A model generated the notes under the pieces. That model was not told the DNA's origin. It ran no database searches and worked only from the letters and a program-made list of their open reading frames with translations. 64,000 bases of DNA. It comes from Pseudolactococcus insecticola (GTDB lineage: Bacteria > Bacillota > Bacilli > Lactobacillales > Streptococcaceae). Position 1 is the stretch's first letter; each line of letters opens with the position of its first letter. Positions 36,357 through 46,900 of this stretch are shown here, in pieces. The stretch spans positions 1-64,000 of the forward strand of contig NZ_BLLH01000003.1 of NCBI RefSeq assembly GCF_011170065.1. Direction: 5' to 3'. The translations under genes were made by a program, and so were the position numbers.

Positions 36357-38687
36357 CTACCTTTCTATGTTTTTCGAGTCTTTTGCATGATCTTTCTGAC
36401 CACGACGTTTGAAGATGAACAGCATCATACCGATCACCATACAACCAACACCTGTCGTCAGCCACATCTCAGGTTTTTCACCAAATTCGCCGAAGAAGCT
36501 TTCAGGTTCTGGCAAAGCTGGCACAAGTTCTGCTGGCGGGTCGATATTATCTGACGGTACAGCAGGTACTTCTGACGATGTTGTTGTGCTTGGTTCTGGC
36601 GTCGAATCTGACGGCACTGGCGTACTTGGTTCTGGTGTCGGGTCCGACGGCACTGACGTGCTTGGTTCTGGCGTCGGATCTGACGGCACTGACGTGCTTG
36701 GTTCTGGCGTCGGATCTGACGGCACTGGCGTACTTGGTTCTGGTGTCGGATCTGACGGGTCTTCCCCTTCAGTATCTGGCAAGAACAGGCGATAGTTCAG
36801 GTATTTGAAGTCTTCTGCGTCTGTCACCGTTGTCTCGATTTCATTGTAGTCGGCGTCAAATTCGTCTGTTGTGAACTGATAGCTGCCGTCTGCCGCAATC
36901 TCGATTTTGACATCGTTGATATATTGCGCACCAACCCAGTTACCGTATTTTTCAGGATTTTCTTCTTGCGGATAGTCCGTTTCAAAGAAATAGTAAGTTC
37001 CTTCTGGCAAATCAAGTGCAACTTGACCTGCGGCGTCTGAGATAAATCTTTCTGCAGATACCATTGAGACATCGTTATAGTCGGCGTCAAGCTCAGACAT
37101 TTTCCAAGTTTTATGATCTGGTTGCAAGAAATACTGGTTGCCAGCATCGTCTAGTTTGTAGACGACAAAGCCAGCGCCAGCAAGCGCACCAACATCGTAC
37201 TGGTCAATGATTTCCCCGCTCGTTGCGTCAAGCGTCTGATGCACTCCCCATTTTGTAAATGATACAGGATGCAACTCAAGCTCTGGTTCGGGCTCTGACG
37301 GTGGCGTCGTCGGTGGGATTGTTGTTGGCGGTGTGCTTGGTTCTGACGGATCTGATGGATCAGTTCCCGTGTCGTTCCAGATGTTCCAGTTGATAAACTT
37401 GAAGCCATCCGCCGCATTTATCGCCGTTTCAACCAGGTTATAGTCGTCGTCAAATGTTGCCGTATAAAAGGTAACCTGACCATCATTTGCAACCACAACA
37501 CGGACATCAGTCATATAAGACTGCGTCCAGCCAAGGTCGTCTGCATCATCACTCGCGCGCGGCGCTACCATCTCATAGAGATAGTACTCGCCAGTCGGCA
37601 AGTCGAGCGTGACCTGACCATTTTCGTCAGAAACAAAGCGTTTTGCAGAAAGCTGCGACAAATCATTCCAGTCATCATCAAACTCAGACGCCTTGAAGCT
37701 GCCATCAGCTTGTAGCCAAGTATAGTTGTAATCCTCGTCCACACGATAGGCCAAAAACTCAAAACCAGCCTGTGCACCGACATCTATCGAGTCAATCACA
37801 TTACCATTATCGTCCTGGATCTGCTTGACGCCCCACTTTGTAAATGTCACCTGACTTGCAGGATAGTTATAGTAGATGGCAGCGTCGCTGTCACTGGTTG
37901 TCAAGCTTGCGCCAGATGCATCAGGCAAGGTATAGCGTACTTCGCCATTTTCAGCGACAGCTACACTAACGTCACCAAAATGGTTCAGTTCATAGCCGTT
38001 TGGTGCTTTTGTTTCGACAAAAGTATAGTCGCCCGCTGGCAATTTGTAATCACCAGTTGACACAAGACCTTTTTTATCAGACGTGAACTGCTCAAGCGAC
38101 TTGTCAGAAGCCTTATCAGACCATGTCAAGCTGCCGTCAGAAGACGTTTTCAGATAAAGTGTTTTACCTGACCCATCTTTTTTCGTCAGAACAAAGTCAG
38201 CTCCCGAAAGTGCACCCGCATCAGACTGCGTCGTCATATTCCAAGCATGTTTTTGAAACCGCAAGGTAAAATCAAGCGCATAATGCTTGGGAAATAACTC
38301 AACCTGCGACAAGCGTTGACCCGTTTCCTGATCATATTGAGGCAAGCTCAAGATGATTGGCTGCATCGCCGTCTGCACAGCATTTTCCTCAACAAAGAGG
38401 TAGCTTGCGTGTTTGCCCGCACTGACATTTTCGAGTGTTACCGTGCTTGCGACGTCGCTCGCTGTTGTGACAGCTGCTGCATCAGCGACTTCTTCTGCCA
38501 ATGTTTCAGGTGATTTGACACCGTCATTTATCGCTGTCACATCATAGACTTTGACCGTCGTATTTGGCGTCAAGTCATTTAGATGGACGTCTGTCGTTGC
38601 TGCGCTCGCAGTCATACCGCCCAAAATCACGAGCAGAGGCAACGCAAGCATTGCGATAAATTGTTTATATTTTTGCAACATTTGCAA
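36357..38687 (-). CDS. SpaA-type pilus subunit without a canonical LPXTG motif
   Basis: A 776-aa secreted protein with a signal peptide ending ASAAT, an N-terminal pilin-like region, a Cna-B/SpaA domain, and two duplicated SpaA modules (each beginning FTKWGV and ending in YLYE or YFFE). A Pro/Ser/Thr-rich stalk of 12-residue repeats follows. The C-terminus has a membrane segment (MWLTTGVGCMVIGMMLFIF) and KRR, but where LPXTG should be there is LPEPE and then FGEKPE. It may be membrane-held, use an unusual sorting motif, or be a basal subunit. The start overlaps the sortase gene by 23 bp. Confidence 0.82.
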   Translation of the reverse strand: MQMLQKYKQFIAMLALPLLVILGGMTASAATTDVHLNDLTPNTTVKVYDVTAINDGVKSPETLAEEVADAAAVTTASDVASTVTLENVSAGKHASYLFVEENAVQTAMQPIILSLPQYDQETGQRLSQVELFPKHYALDFTLRFQKHAWNMTTQSDAGALSGADFVLTKKDGSGKTLYLKTSSDGSLTWSDKASDKSLEQFTSDKKGLVSTGDYKLPAGDYTFVETKAPNGYELNHFGDVSVAVAENGEVRYTLPDASGASLTTSDSDAAIYYNYPASQVTFTKWGVKQIQDDNGNVIDSIDVGAQAGFEFLAYRVDEDYNYTWLQADGSFKASEFDDDWNDLSQLSAKRFVSDENGQVTLDLPTGEYYLYEMVAPRASDDADDLGWTQSYMTDVRVVVANDGQVTFYTATFDDDYNLVETAINAADGFKFINWNIWNDTGTDPSDPSEPSTPPTTIPPTTPPSEPEPELELHPVSFTKWGVHQTLDATSGEIIDQYDVGALAGAGFVVYKLDDAGNQYFLQPDHKTWKMSELDADYNDVSMVSAERFISDAAGQVALDLPEGTYYFFETDYPQEENPEKYGNWVGAQYINDVKIEIAADGSYQFTTDEFDADYNEIETTVTDAEDFKYLNYRLFLPDTEGEDPSDPTPEPSTPVPSDPTPEPSTSVPSDPTPEPSTSVPSDPTPEPSTPVPSDSTPEPSTTTSSEVPAVPSDNIDPPAELVPALPEPESFFGEFGEKPEMWLTTGVGCMVIGMMLFIFKRRGQKDHAKDSKNIER
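36592..36763 (-). repeat. 36-bp tandem repeats, about 4.8 copies, in the pilin stalk
   Basis: Copies start at 36592, 36628, 36664, 36700 and 36736 (partial) and encode PSDPTPEPSTxV. Copies differ at a few positions, mainly synonymous or S/P changes. Length variation by slippage is likely. Confidence 0.9.
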
Positions 38688-39558
38688 CCGTTCCTTTCCG
38701 CCGTCCTTTAGACCTTTTCTTCAAATAACTTTTGAGCGTGGTCGCGACGACTGCGATCATCGCAACCACAAACGCCGCTGCGCCTGCAATCATCAGATGA
38801 TTTTTCGTCTTCGTTTCTTTTGTGATATTTTTTACCGTTTTCAGCATGCTGGGTGTAAATGGCACACGTCGTCCCGTGACAAGCAAGCGATGAGAGTTGA
38901 TCCCGATTGGCGTACAAGTGACGAGCGTCGTCAGATCCTCACCTGACTTTACAGCAATCGCCTTTGAATCCTCAGGCTTGACTGTTTTCTTCTGAAACAC
39001 TTGGTATGCCTCATAGACATCGCCTACCTTATAGATGATCAAGTCACCCTTTTTGAGTTTTGCGATATTATTAAACAAACTTGCCTTGGGAATGCCGGAG
39101 TGTCCGCTGACCACGGAGTGCGTTCCCGCACCACCTGTGATCTTACTCGACGATGCAAGCCAAGCTGCCCCGCGAGCCAAAAACTGATCACTCGCCACAT
39201 CAAACACTGGTAAATACTGACTGATCGCCGGTAAAAATATCTCACCAATCATATGCTTAGCATAGATGTCGATCGAAATCGGATCAGACACCAATCCGTT
39301 TAAACTCTCATCAGAGTAGGGATCAAGAAGAGCCTCACCTCGAGCCTCTTCCTGTCTCTTTGCCATTTGTGCTGCTAACGCTTCTTGCGACTTTTTGTCC
39401 TGCGTTCGTTTTGCAATCAAACGATCCGCATACCAGTCACTATAGGCGTTAGCCAGACTCGGATAGGCAAGTGCAGCCGCACCGATCGTCAAACTCACGA
39501 CCATTCCAAGCGTTAGTAGCACATCTCGCAACCCCGTTTTGCGCTTTTGCTTTGTCAT
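38665..39558 (-). CDS. Class C sortase (pilus polymerase)
   Basis: A 297-aa membrane transpeptidase that links pilin LPXTG ends to pilin lysines. It has an N-terminal membrane helix, an acidic lid region (LLDPYSDES), the catalytic His in VVSGHSGIP, the catalytic Cys in LVTCTPIG and the Arg in HRLLVTGRR. A second hydrophobic segment near the C-terminus (HLMIAGAAAFVVAMIAVVA) is typical of class C. It lies between the major pilin and the second subunit, 27 bp after the pilin. Confidence 0.95.
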   Translation of the reverse strand: MTKQKRKTGLRDVLLTLGMVVSLTIGAAALAYPSLANAYSDWYADRLIAKRTQDKKSQEALAAQMAKRQEEARGEALLDPYSDESLNGLVSDPISIDIYAKHMIGEIFLPAISQYLPVFDVASDQFLARGAAWLASSSKITGGAGTHSVVSGHSGIPKASLFNNIAKLKKGDLIIYKVGDVYEAYQVFQKKTVKPEDSKAIAVKSGEDLTTLVTCTPIGINSHRLLVTGRRVPFTPSMLKTVKNITKETKTKNHLMIAGAAAFVVAMIAVVATTLKSYLKKRSKGRRKGTVANVAKI

Positions 39559-39585
39559 AAAACCCCTTTATGCCATATTTAGCGA

Positions 39586-41274
39586 TTAAGCTTGACTAGA
39601 TTTTTTCTTTAAGATGTAGAAACCACCCGCTGAAGCCATACCAGCTGCCGCTACAAATGTGAAGATCATGAAGCCATTACCGCCAGTTGATGGCAATACT
39701 GTTTCTGGCGTGTTGTAGATGTTGTAGTAACCATCATCTTTGTTGATTTCCAACTCACCTGTTTGGTCAAAGTCACCGGCCCAGCCATTTGCATCTGATT
39801 TTTTATCTGTTGGCGTGAAGTCGTAAGACGTCTTTTCCAAACGGTAGTTGTCTGGCGCTTTTGTTTCGACAAGGGTATATTCTTCATTGTCCAATCCGTA
39901 AAGCGGCAATGTTCCGTCTTCGTTGACTACGAGATCTGTCACAAGTTTTTCCGAATCTTCATCTTCACCTTCATCTTTAGACACGCGGTAAACATCTTTC
40001 CCGTCCAATATGACTTTCTTGAATGTTAAGGGGACATCTTCGTCTTCTACCTTTTGTGTCACTTGGAACACAGCACCTGTCAAAGCTTTACCATCTACAG
40101 CATCATTTTTTTGGAAGATATATTTAAATGTTTCGATATCTGGCGTTGATGGCTCAGACGTGATAGTTTTCCCGCTACTGTTTGTAATGCTATATGTCGC
40201 TGTATTTTTAACAACCATGTCTGTCGTTTGTGAGATGATAACATTATCGTTGATCTTACCTGTAACACTAAATGTCAATTTCTTGCCAGCAAGCGCTTCA
40301 CGTAGATCTGCATCTGTTGATTTGAAGTCAACACTAAGCGTAGCTGCAGTTTCTCCATCTCCGGTAACAGGATCTGGTGTAATCGTTGGATCGTAATCTT
40401 CCAAGAACTCAGCCCAAGTCATTTCACTTCCCTCGACTGTTATGCCTGTAAATCCTGTAAAGGTCAATCCTGTACCCGGCACATCTGTCACGGTGAAGTT
40501 TTTGTATTTTTCAAGTGCAAAGTCACTCGGGATATCGATGTCGATCGTGTATCCAACCTCATCGCCGATTTCAAAATCTTCAGATCCTTTCGTTGGTGTC
40601 TTGACTGCTTCACCATACTCATTTTTCGGGTAGATTTTGATTGCTCTACCCGCTACCGCATCTTCCGCGGTATAGTAATCACTTGTAAACGGAAAGGCGA
40701 TAAATACCGGTGCCGAACCGATAACAATGCTTTCTGTTTCATCGGCATTAATAAGATGATTAGCCAAAGTTGTTTCTAAAATCGCGTAAACGGCATCCTT
40801 TTCTTTTCCGTCAACTGTTGATTTTTCAGGCAATTTAGTGATGTCAACACGACCATCTCCAAGTCCTACAGTTTCACCTGTTGCAGCTGTTTGATTTGTA
40901 TTAACATAGGCTTCAAAGTTTTCAGGCTTGATTCCGGCGTGCTCCGCAATCTCCTCGTTTGTTTTACCACGTAAACTAGCCACGTAGGCTTCATAAACAT
41001 CTTGAGGCGTTTCTCCTGATGTTTTATTCTCTTTATAGTATGCCGTATAGTCAGCTGTTAAATCAACTGTTGTGAACTTAGCACCATTAAGCTTTATCAC
41101 GTCCGCACCGAACGGATTAGTCACACCATCATTGACATGTAGTGTGCCAACATCATTTTGAACTTTAGTGATTTCGATAGTTGCAGCACCAGCGATTGTT
41201 GACAATGCCGAGCTACAAGCCAGAGTGATGAGGCCCGCAGCCATCATCTTTTTAAACGAACGTTTCTTTACCAT
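39586..41274 (-). CDS. Major pilin, LPXTG-anchored
   Basis: A 562-aa pilin backbone subunit. A signal peptide ends STIAGAAT. The pilin motif IKIYPKNE (near residue 217) carries the lysine used for polymerisation. Two Cna-type domains follow, the second with the E-box YTLVETKAPDNY. The sorting signal is LPSTGGNGF with a membrane stretch and LKKKSSQA. It is the first gene of the operon, with GGAG before its ATG and a candidate promoter upstream, as expected for the most abundant subunit. Confidence 0.93.
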   Translation of the reverse strand: MVKKRSFKKMMAAGLITLACSSALSTIAGAATIEITKVQNDVGTLHVNDGVTNPFGADVIKLNGAKFTTVDLTADYTAYYKENKTSGETPQDVYEAYVASLRGKTNEEIAEHAGIKPENFEAYVNTNQTAATGETVGLGDGRVDITKLPEKSTVDGKEKDAVYAILETTLANHLINADETESIVIGSAPVFIAFPFTSDYYTAEDAVAGRAIKIYPKNEYGEAVKTPTKGSEDFEIGDEVGYTIDIDIPSDFALEKYKNFTVTDVPGTGLTFTGFTGITVEGSEMTWAEFLEDYDPTITPDPVTGDGETAATLSVDFKSTDADLREALAGKKLTFSVTGKINDNVIISQTTDMVVKNTATYSITNSSGKTITSEPSTPDIETFKYIFQKNDAVDGKALTGAVFQVTQKVEDEDVPLTFKKVILDGKDVYRVSKDEGEDEDSEKLVTDLVVNEDGTLPLYGLDNEEYTLVETKAPDNYRLEKTSYDFTPTDKKSDANGWAGDFDQTGELEINKDDGYYNIYNTPETVLPSTGGNGFMIFTFVAAAGMASAGGFYILKKKSSQA

Positions 41275-41322
41275 GTGTTAAATCTCCATTTTCTTTTCTT
41301 GGTTTTATTTGTTTATAATCAT

Positions 41323-41351
41323 ATTATAATCGATTCAGCTTATATTAAGAA
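41323..41351 (-). promoter_or_regulatory. Candidate promoter of the pilus operon
   Basis: Minus-strand TTCTTA (41346-41351), a 17-bp spacer and TATAAT (41323-41328), about 50 bp before the major pilin start. The -35 is weak. Confidence 0.4.
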
Positions 41352-41422
41352 ATGATATAGGAGATATTTAAAGCGTTTTCAAGATTTGATTTTGTTATTT
41401 TATTTGATTTTTCATGGCAAAC

Positions 41423-41446
41423 AAAAAACTCATCCGCAGATGAGCC
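41423..41446 (-). terminator. Terminator after the DUF5648/serine hydrolase gene
   Basis: CTCATC-CGCA-GATGAG forms the stem. The minus strand continues with TTTTTTGTTT. It separates the secreted-protein operon from the pilus promoter. Confidence 0.75.
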
Positions 41447-41471
41447 TTTTAGACATGATCTAAATACTTGA

Positions 41472-42749
41472 TTAAAATGCCTTTTGTACCATTTTGGCAG
41501 TTGTATTTATTTGCGAAAAATTTGATTGATTTCTGGTCAATATGACAAGAATATATGGATGTTCGCCATCAAATACAATGCCTGCATCATTACGAATATC
41601 CCACAAGAAGCCAACTTTATCTGATACTAGTTTTCCAGTTGCTGCCGGAATACCCGAACGATAGATCTGACCTTGCATTAACCCAAGCAAGTATTTCACA
41701 TTGCCATTGTTTCTATTTGCATAGTAATATCTTAAAATATTGACAAGATCATTGGCAGAAGTTGTTGAACGTACCGGTTGCGTCCATAAACCAGCATATC
41801 CTTTACTTCGTAAATAACTACCAATGGCAGATTGACCATAATGATTGATAATCCATTCGGAAAAAGTATTCCCAGAATTGTGGATCATATCGTAAAAGCC
41901 AGAGCGCCAACTTCCACCACTATAACTACTATTCCAACTTGCTTGACCCGTATCAAAAAGATGGAACACATAGAGAGCGATAAAAAGTTTATAAGTTGAT
42001 GCAGATGTATCAATTAAATTCTGATTTTTAAATACGCTAGCGCCTGTTGTTAGATCATAGTATCCTGCGCCCCAAACATTGCTTGAACTATTAAAAGCTG
42101 CTTTAATTTTTGCTAATTCATCACTGAGTTTCTTTTGCTGTTCCCAATCCGCTTTGTTTTTGTTGCTCTGATCAACCAGCCCTTTATCACTATTATCCTG
42201 GTATCCTGCGCCATAAGCGTACCAACCTACATTTTCATTTTTCCAACCTACTTTAATTAAGTTATTTTGTTCTGCTTGGTTAGTAGTGTAGTTATGACTT
42301 CCTGCTTTTTTAGCATTAGGATTATAAGCTCTCAGCAAAGGAACATTTTTATTATCTGTATAGGAATAGAAGTTAATACCTTCATATCGCCAACCTTTTT
42401 TTACTAATGAATTTTTTTCATTAGCATCAAGCGTATAAAAATGGTCCCCAGCATTTTTATTGTATAAACGATAAACAGGAACAGAAGAGTTTTCTGGCGC
42501 TACCCATCCTATACCTTCATACTCCCATTTAGAGTTATATACTAGTGAATTTCGTTCAGCGCTTGATGTTGTATAAAAATGTTCTCCTGAGTTTGGATTG
42601 TATAAACGATAGACGAGAACTGTTTTTACTGCTGGAGATGGCTCATCTGCTACTACTGTCGTTATAGTGGTAATTCCTAAAATGAGGAGTGCCGAAAATA
42701 CGGCTGCGACCAGCAATAGTAGTTTACTTGAAGTAGATTTTGATTTCAT
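41472..42749 (-). CDS. Secreted protein: three DUF5648-like repeats plus beta-lactamase-like serine hydrolase domain
   Basis: A 425-aa protein. A signal peptide/anchor (residues 10-35) is followed by three repeats of the VYRLYNxNxGEHFYT...GWxYEGIGW type (about 45-185). The C-terminal domain (215-425) resembles class A beta-lactamase/PBP-like enzymes: the SxxK-type STYK (nucleophile Ser), a Tyr/Asn-like segment, and KVGFLWDIRNDAGIV in place of KTG. A cell-wall D,D-peptidase or esterase role is plausible; the exact activity is unknown. Residues 1-205 are nearly identical to those of the next gene upstream. Last of a three-gene set. Confidence 0.82.
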   Translation of the reverse strand: MKSKSTSSKLLLLVAAVFSALLILGITTITTVVADEPSPAVKTVLVYRLYNPNSGEHFYTTSSAERNSLVYNSKWEYEGIGWVAPENSSVPVYRLYNKNAGDHFYTLDANEKNSLVKKGWRYEGINFYSYTDNKNVPLLRAYNPNAKKAGSHNYTTNQAEQNNLIKVGWKNENVGWYAYGAGYQDNSDKGLVDQSNKNKADWEQQKKLSDELAKIKAAFNSSSNVWGAGYYDLTTGASVFKNQNLIDTSASTYKLFIALYVFHLFDTGQASWNSSYSGGSWRSGFYDMIHNSGNTFSEWIINHYGQSAIGSYLRSKGYAGLWTQPVRSTTSANDLVNILRYYYANRNNGNVKYLLGLMQGQIYRSGIPAATGKLVSDKVGFLWDIRNDAGIVFDGEHPYILVILTRNQSNFSQINTTAKMVQKAF

Positions 42750-42786
42750 TATTTTAGTGAAGACTTTCTAAATTAAATTTGCACTT

Positions 42787-43932
42787 TTATTTGATCACAA
42801 ATACTGGTCTTCCCGCATCCCAATCCATTGTCTCTCTAGAAGGTATTGACCACAAATAACTGATACTATACCAGCCATTAAAAAATTTTCGTCCATAAGG
42901 ATCAAGGACTTCGGTCCTACCGCCACTATCCCCAAAAGAAACAACTGCATGTCCGATACCGACATTTACCAGCCAAATCAAAGGATAGCCTTCTTTTAGG
43001 CGTTGCTCAGCAACTTGCTGTGACGTGACAACTTCTACCGATCTCCCGTAAGATTTCGCTGTTGCGATAATGTCCTTACCTGATGCACCAAATGCCCAAC
43101 CGCTATAACCGTCCATGCGGCGTGCAACATCAATCGGCGTAACATTTAAACCGTAACTTCCTTTTAAAATCATCGCCAAACTTGTTGGTACACAGCCCGT
43201 AGGGCCAACTGTTGATGCGTTAAACCTGACACCTGACCAGCGCGGATCAAGCTGAGAATAATAAACAGGTTTCCCAATCGCTGCTTTGATTCTGGCTAAT
43301 TCATCACTGAGTTTCTTTTGCTGTTCCCAATCCGCTTTATTTTTGTTGCTCTGATCAACCAGCCCTTTATCACTATTATCCTGGTATCCCGCGCCATAAG
43401 CGTACCAAGCAATGTTTTCATTTTTCCAGCCTGCTTTAACTAGATTGTTTTGTTCTCCGCTGTTAGTCGTGTAGTTATGACTTCCTGCTTTTTTAGCATT
43501 AGGATTATAAGCTCTCAGCAAAGGAACATTTTTATTATCTGTATAAGAATAGAAGTTAACGCCTTCATATCGCCAACCTTTTTTTACTAATGAATTTTTT
43601 TCATTAGCATCAAGCGTATAAAAATGATCACCAGCATTTTTATTATACAAACGATAAACAGGAACAGAAGAGCTTTCTGGTGCTACCCATCCTATACCTT
43701 CATACTCCCATTTAGAGTTATACACCAAAGAGTTTCGTTCAGCGCTTGATGTTGTATAAAAATGTTCTCCTGAGTTTGGATTGTATAAACGATAGACCAG
43801 AACTGTTTTTTCTGCTGGAGATGGCTCATCTGCTACTACTGTCGTTATAGTGGTAATTCCTAAAATGAGGAGTGCCGAAAATACGGCTGCGACCAGCAAT
43901 AGTAGTTTACTTGAAGGAGATTTTGATTTCAT
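42787..43932 (-). CDS. Secreted protein: three DUF5648-like repeats plus C39-like cysteine peptidase domain
   Basis: A 381-aa protein whose first 205 residues almost match the gene downstream. The C-terminal domain is a papain-fold peptidase of the C39-like family: YYSQLDPRW, the catalytic Cys in GPTGCVPTSLAMIL, His in IGHAVVSFG, and Asp in VLDPYG. C39-like domains on secreted proteins without an ABC transporter act as extracellular amidases or proteases. The DUF5648-like repeats probably bind cell surface or glycan. No good Shine-Dalgarno sequence is visible; AGAAAG is about 14 nt upstream of the ATG. Confidence 0.85.
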   Translation of the reverse strand: MKSKSPSSKLLLLVAAVFSALLILGITTITTVVADEPSPAEKTVLVYRLYNPNSGEHFYTTSSAERNSLVYNSKWEYEGIGWVAPESSSVPVYRLYNKNAGDHFYTLDANEKNSLVKKGWRYEGVNFYSYTDNKNVPLLRAYNPNAKKAGSHNYTTNSGEQNNLVKAGWKNENIAWYAYGAGYQDNSDKGLVDQSNKNKADWEQQKKLSDELARIKAAIGKPVYYSQLDPRWSGVRFNASTVGPTGCVPTSLAMILKGSYGLNVTPIDVARRMDGYSGWAFGASGKDIIATAKSYGRSVEVVTSQQVAEQRLKEGYPLIWLVNVGIGHAVVSFGDSGGRTEVLDPYGRKFFNGWYSISYLWSIPSRETMDWDAGRPVFVIK

Positions 43933-43980
43933 TATTTTAGTAAAGACTTTCTAAAGTACGTCTAGATTTGTACATTTTAA

Positions 43981-46900
43981 TTAGTAGCTTTTTGTATTGT
44001 CATAAAGCTTGAATGTATAAGAATAAGTTGATGAACCTAAATTAACAGTTATGGTATATGAGTTATCAGCAGCTAATGGAAGAGAATTTGGAATTGAAAA
44101 GGTTATTGAATCTCCTCCTAACCTAGAATACATACTCGTATCAGTAACTGATTCAGCATTAACTGTTATATTTTGAGAATTATTTTTAATAGTAACGGTT
44201 GGTAATGACGTGAATGAATATCCGCTGTTTGAACCGAAGTCAATGCTACATTTATTTTTAATATCTGTTGCATCTTGAACTGAGAATAAACTATTACCGG
44301 GAACTGAAAGAATTTTTGAACTGCTACGTGCGTATCCCATATCTTGCATATATAATGCCGATGAATTTGGTGCCGTTCCAAATCCAACACCAGTTACGTC
44401 TCCAAGCATTGTTTGACGATGGCCCACAGAAGCTGCCCCACCCATCGCATTATTTGAATCGGTAAACCATCCATTCATTAGAGATTCTATGGTAGCTCCA
44501 CCACCTAATCCATAGCTATATAAATTAGAACTTGAAGCTCCAGTATTTGCTGTAGACCAATCAGCATCTGAAATTGCAGCTGGTTTGTTTGGATAATTGT
44601 ACGATAAGCTGTGTGTCATTACGCGCATATAAGACTCAACGGATGCAGTTACTTGGGCTATATCAGTTAATGTTTGCGTATTACTTACATTACCCATTCC
44701 TGACAAATTGCGATAATAGTTCAACCAATCTACAGCAAGTTGTACTGCAGTTGGAGTTAATTTTCCAGTTACATAAGTTGTGGCACCTGAAGCGGAAGGC
44801 TGTGTTTGATAGTAATTGCCATTTAATGCAGTTTCTCTAGCTCTTAAACTAGCTAATTTAGTATTATTCGCATTGATAGTGTTTTTTTCAGCACTTGTGA
44901 ATGTTACTTTTGCATATGATTGCCAAACTGCATATAAAGTTATATCAGAAGTAACATTTGAAATCGTAGCACCTGCAGAATAAGAAGCAGACGTTGCTGA
45001 TGAAGAAGTAGACCAGCCTAAGAATTTATACCCAGTTGATGAACTATCTTTAGTAGGAGCATCTGTTGATAAAATTACTGAAGATCCATTACCTACAGTT
45101 TGACTAGCTGGAGCAGCTGAGCCTCCATTCGCATTATAACTAACAGTTACGCCTTGGTTTAAGTTAATTGAATAACTACCAGTTGCATTAGGATTATATA
45201 ATTTAGCTACATAGTAATAAGTAGTTCCTGATGTTAAGTTAGCGGTTAATTTAAAGTTAAAACTACCATTGCTGTCATCATCAGATGAAATTTCAGTTCC
45301 ACTGGCATCATACAAAGTAACATATGAATCAACTGAACCAGTTGATAAAATTGTGTAAGAACCAGAAGTTCTTGGTGTGAATTTATAGTAAACGTTCTTA
45401 CCAGCTGTATTGATATTATTTGTTCCATTATATGGTGAAGTAATTGTAGTTGGAGCTGTCCACTGAGCGGTTAATGTTGTATTTGCAGTTGGAGTAAATG
45501 ACACTCCTGCTTGAACAATAGCATTATCATCACTTCGCTTCCATCCTACGAATGTATATGCAAATTTAGTTGGAGCGGTAGGGGCGGTAATACTTGTTCC
45601 GCTTGTTATGGTTTGGCTCGCTGGGGTAGTTGAACCACCGTTTGAATTATATGCAACTATAAATAGTTTATGCCAAGTTACTGTAGTCGTTACTGTCTTT
45701 GTAACATCACCATTCTTGGCTGTTGTTGAAACGGTTGTTGATTTAGATGATACTTTTGTGTATCCAGTTGTAGATGTTAATGTTTCACCTGTATCTGAAA
45801 CATTTACTGTTTTGTTAACAGTCTTAGTTACTGGTTTATGCCAAGTTACTGTAGTCGTTACTGTTTTTGTAACATCACCATTCTTAGCTGTTGTTGAAGC
45901 AGTTGTTGCTTTTGAAGATATTTTTGTGTATCCAGTTGTAGCTGCTAATGTTTCATTTGTATCTGAAACATTTACTGTTTTGTTAACAGTTTTAGTTACT
46001 GGTTTATGCCAAGTTACTGTAGTCGTTACTGTTTTTGTAACATCACCATTCTTAGCTGTTGTTGAAACGGTTGTTGCTTTTGAAGATATTTTTGTGTATC
46101 CAGTTGTAGCTGCTAATGTTTCACCTGTATCTGAAACATTTACTGTTTTGTTAACAGTTTTAGTTACTGGTTTATGCCAAGTTACTGTAGTCGTTACTGT
46201 TTTTGTAACATCACCATTCTTGGCTGTTGTTGAAACGGTTGTTGCTTTAGATAAAACTTTTTTGTATCCGGTTGTAGATGTCAATGTTTCACCTGTATCT
46301 GAAACATTGACTGTTTTGTTAACAGTTTTAGTTACTGGTTTATGCCAAGTTACTGTTGTCGTTACTGTCTTTGTAACATCCCCATTCTTGGCTGTTGTTG
46401 AAACGGTTATTGATTTAGATGATACTTTTGTATATCCAGTTGTAGCTGCTAATGTTTCACCTGTATCTGAAACATTTACTGTTTTGTTAACAGTTTTAGT
46501 TACTGGTTTATGCCAAGTTACTGTGGTCGTTACTGTTTTTGTAATATCACCATTCTTAGCTGTTGTTGAAGTTGTTGTTGCTTTTGAAGATATTTTTGTG
46601 TATCCAGTTGTAGCTGTTAATGTTTCACCTGTATCTGAAACATTTACTGTTTTGTTAACAGTCTTGGTTACTGGTTTATGCCAAGTTACTGTTGTCGTTA
46701 CTGTCTTTGTAACATCCCCATTCTTGGCTGTTGTTGAAACGGTTGTTGCTTTTGAAGATATTTTTGTGTATCCAGTTGTAGCTGTTAATGTTTCACCTGT
46801 ATCTGAAACATTGACTGTTTTGTTAACAGTCTTGGTTACTGGTTTATGCCAAGTTACTGTTGTCGTTACTGTCTTTGTAACATCCCCATTCTTGGCTGTT

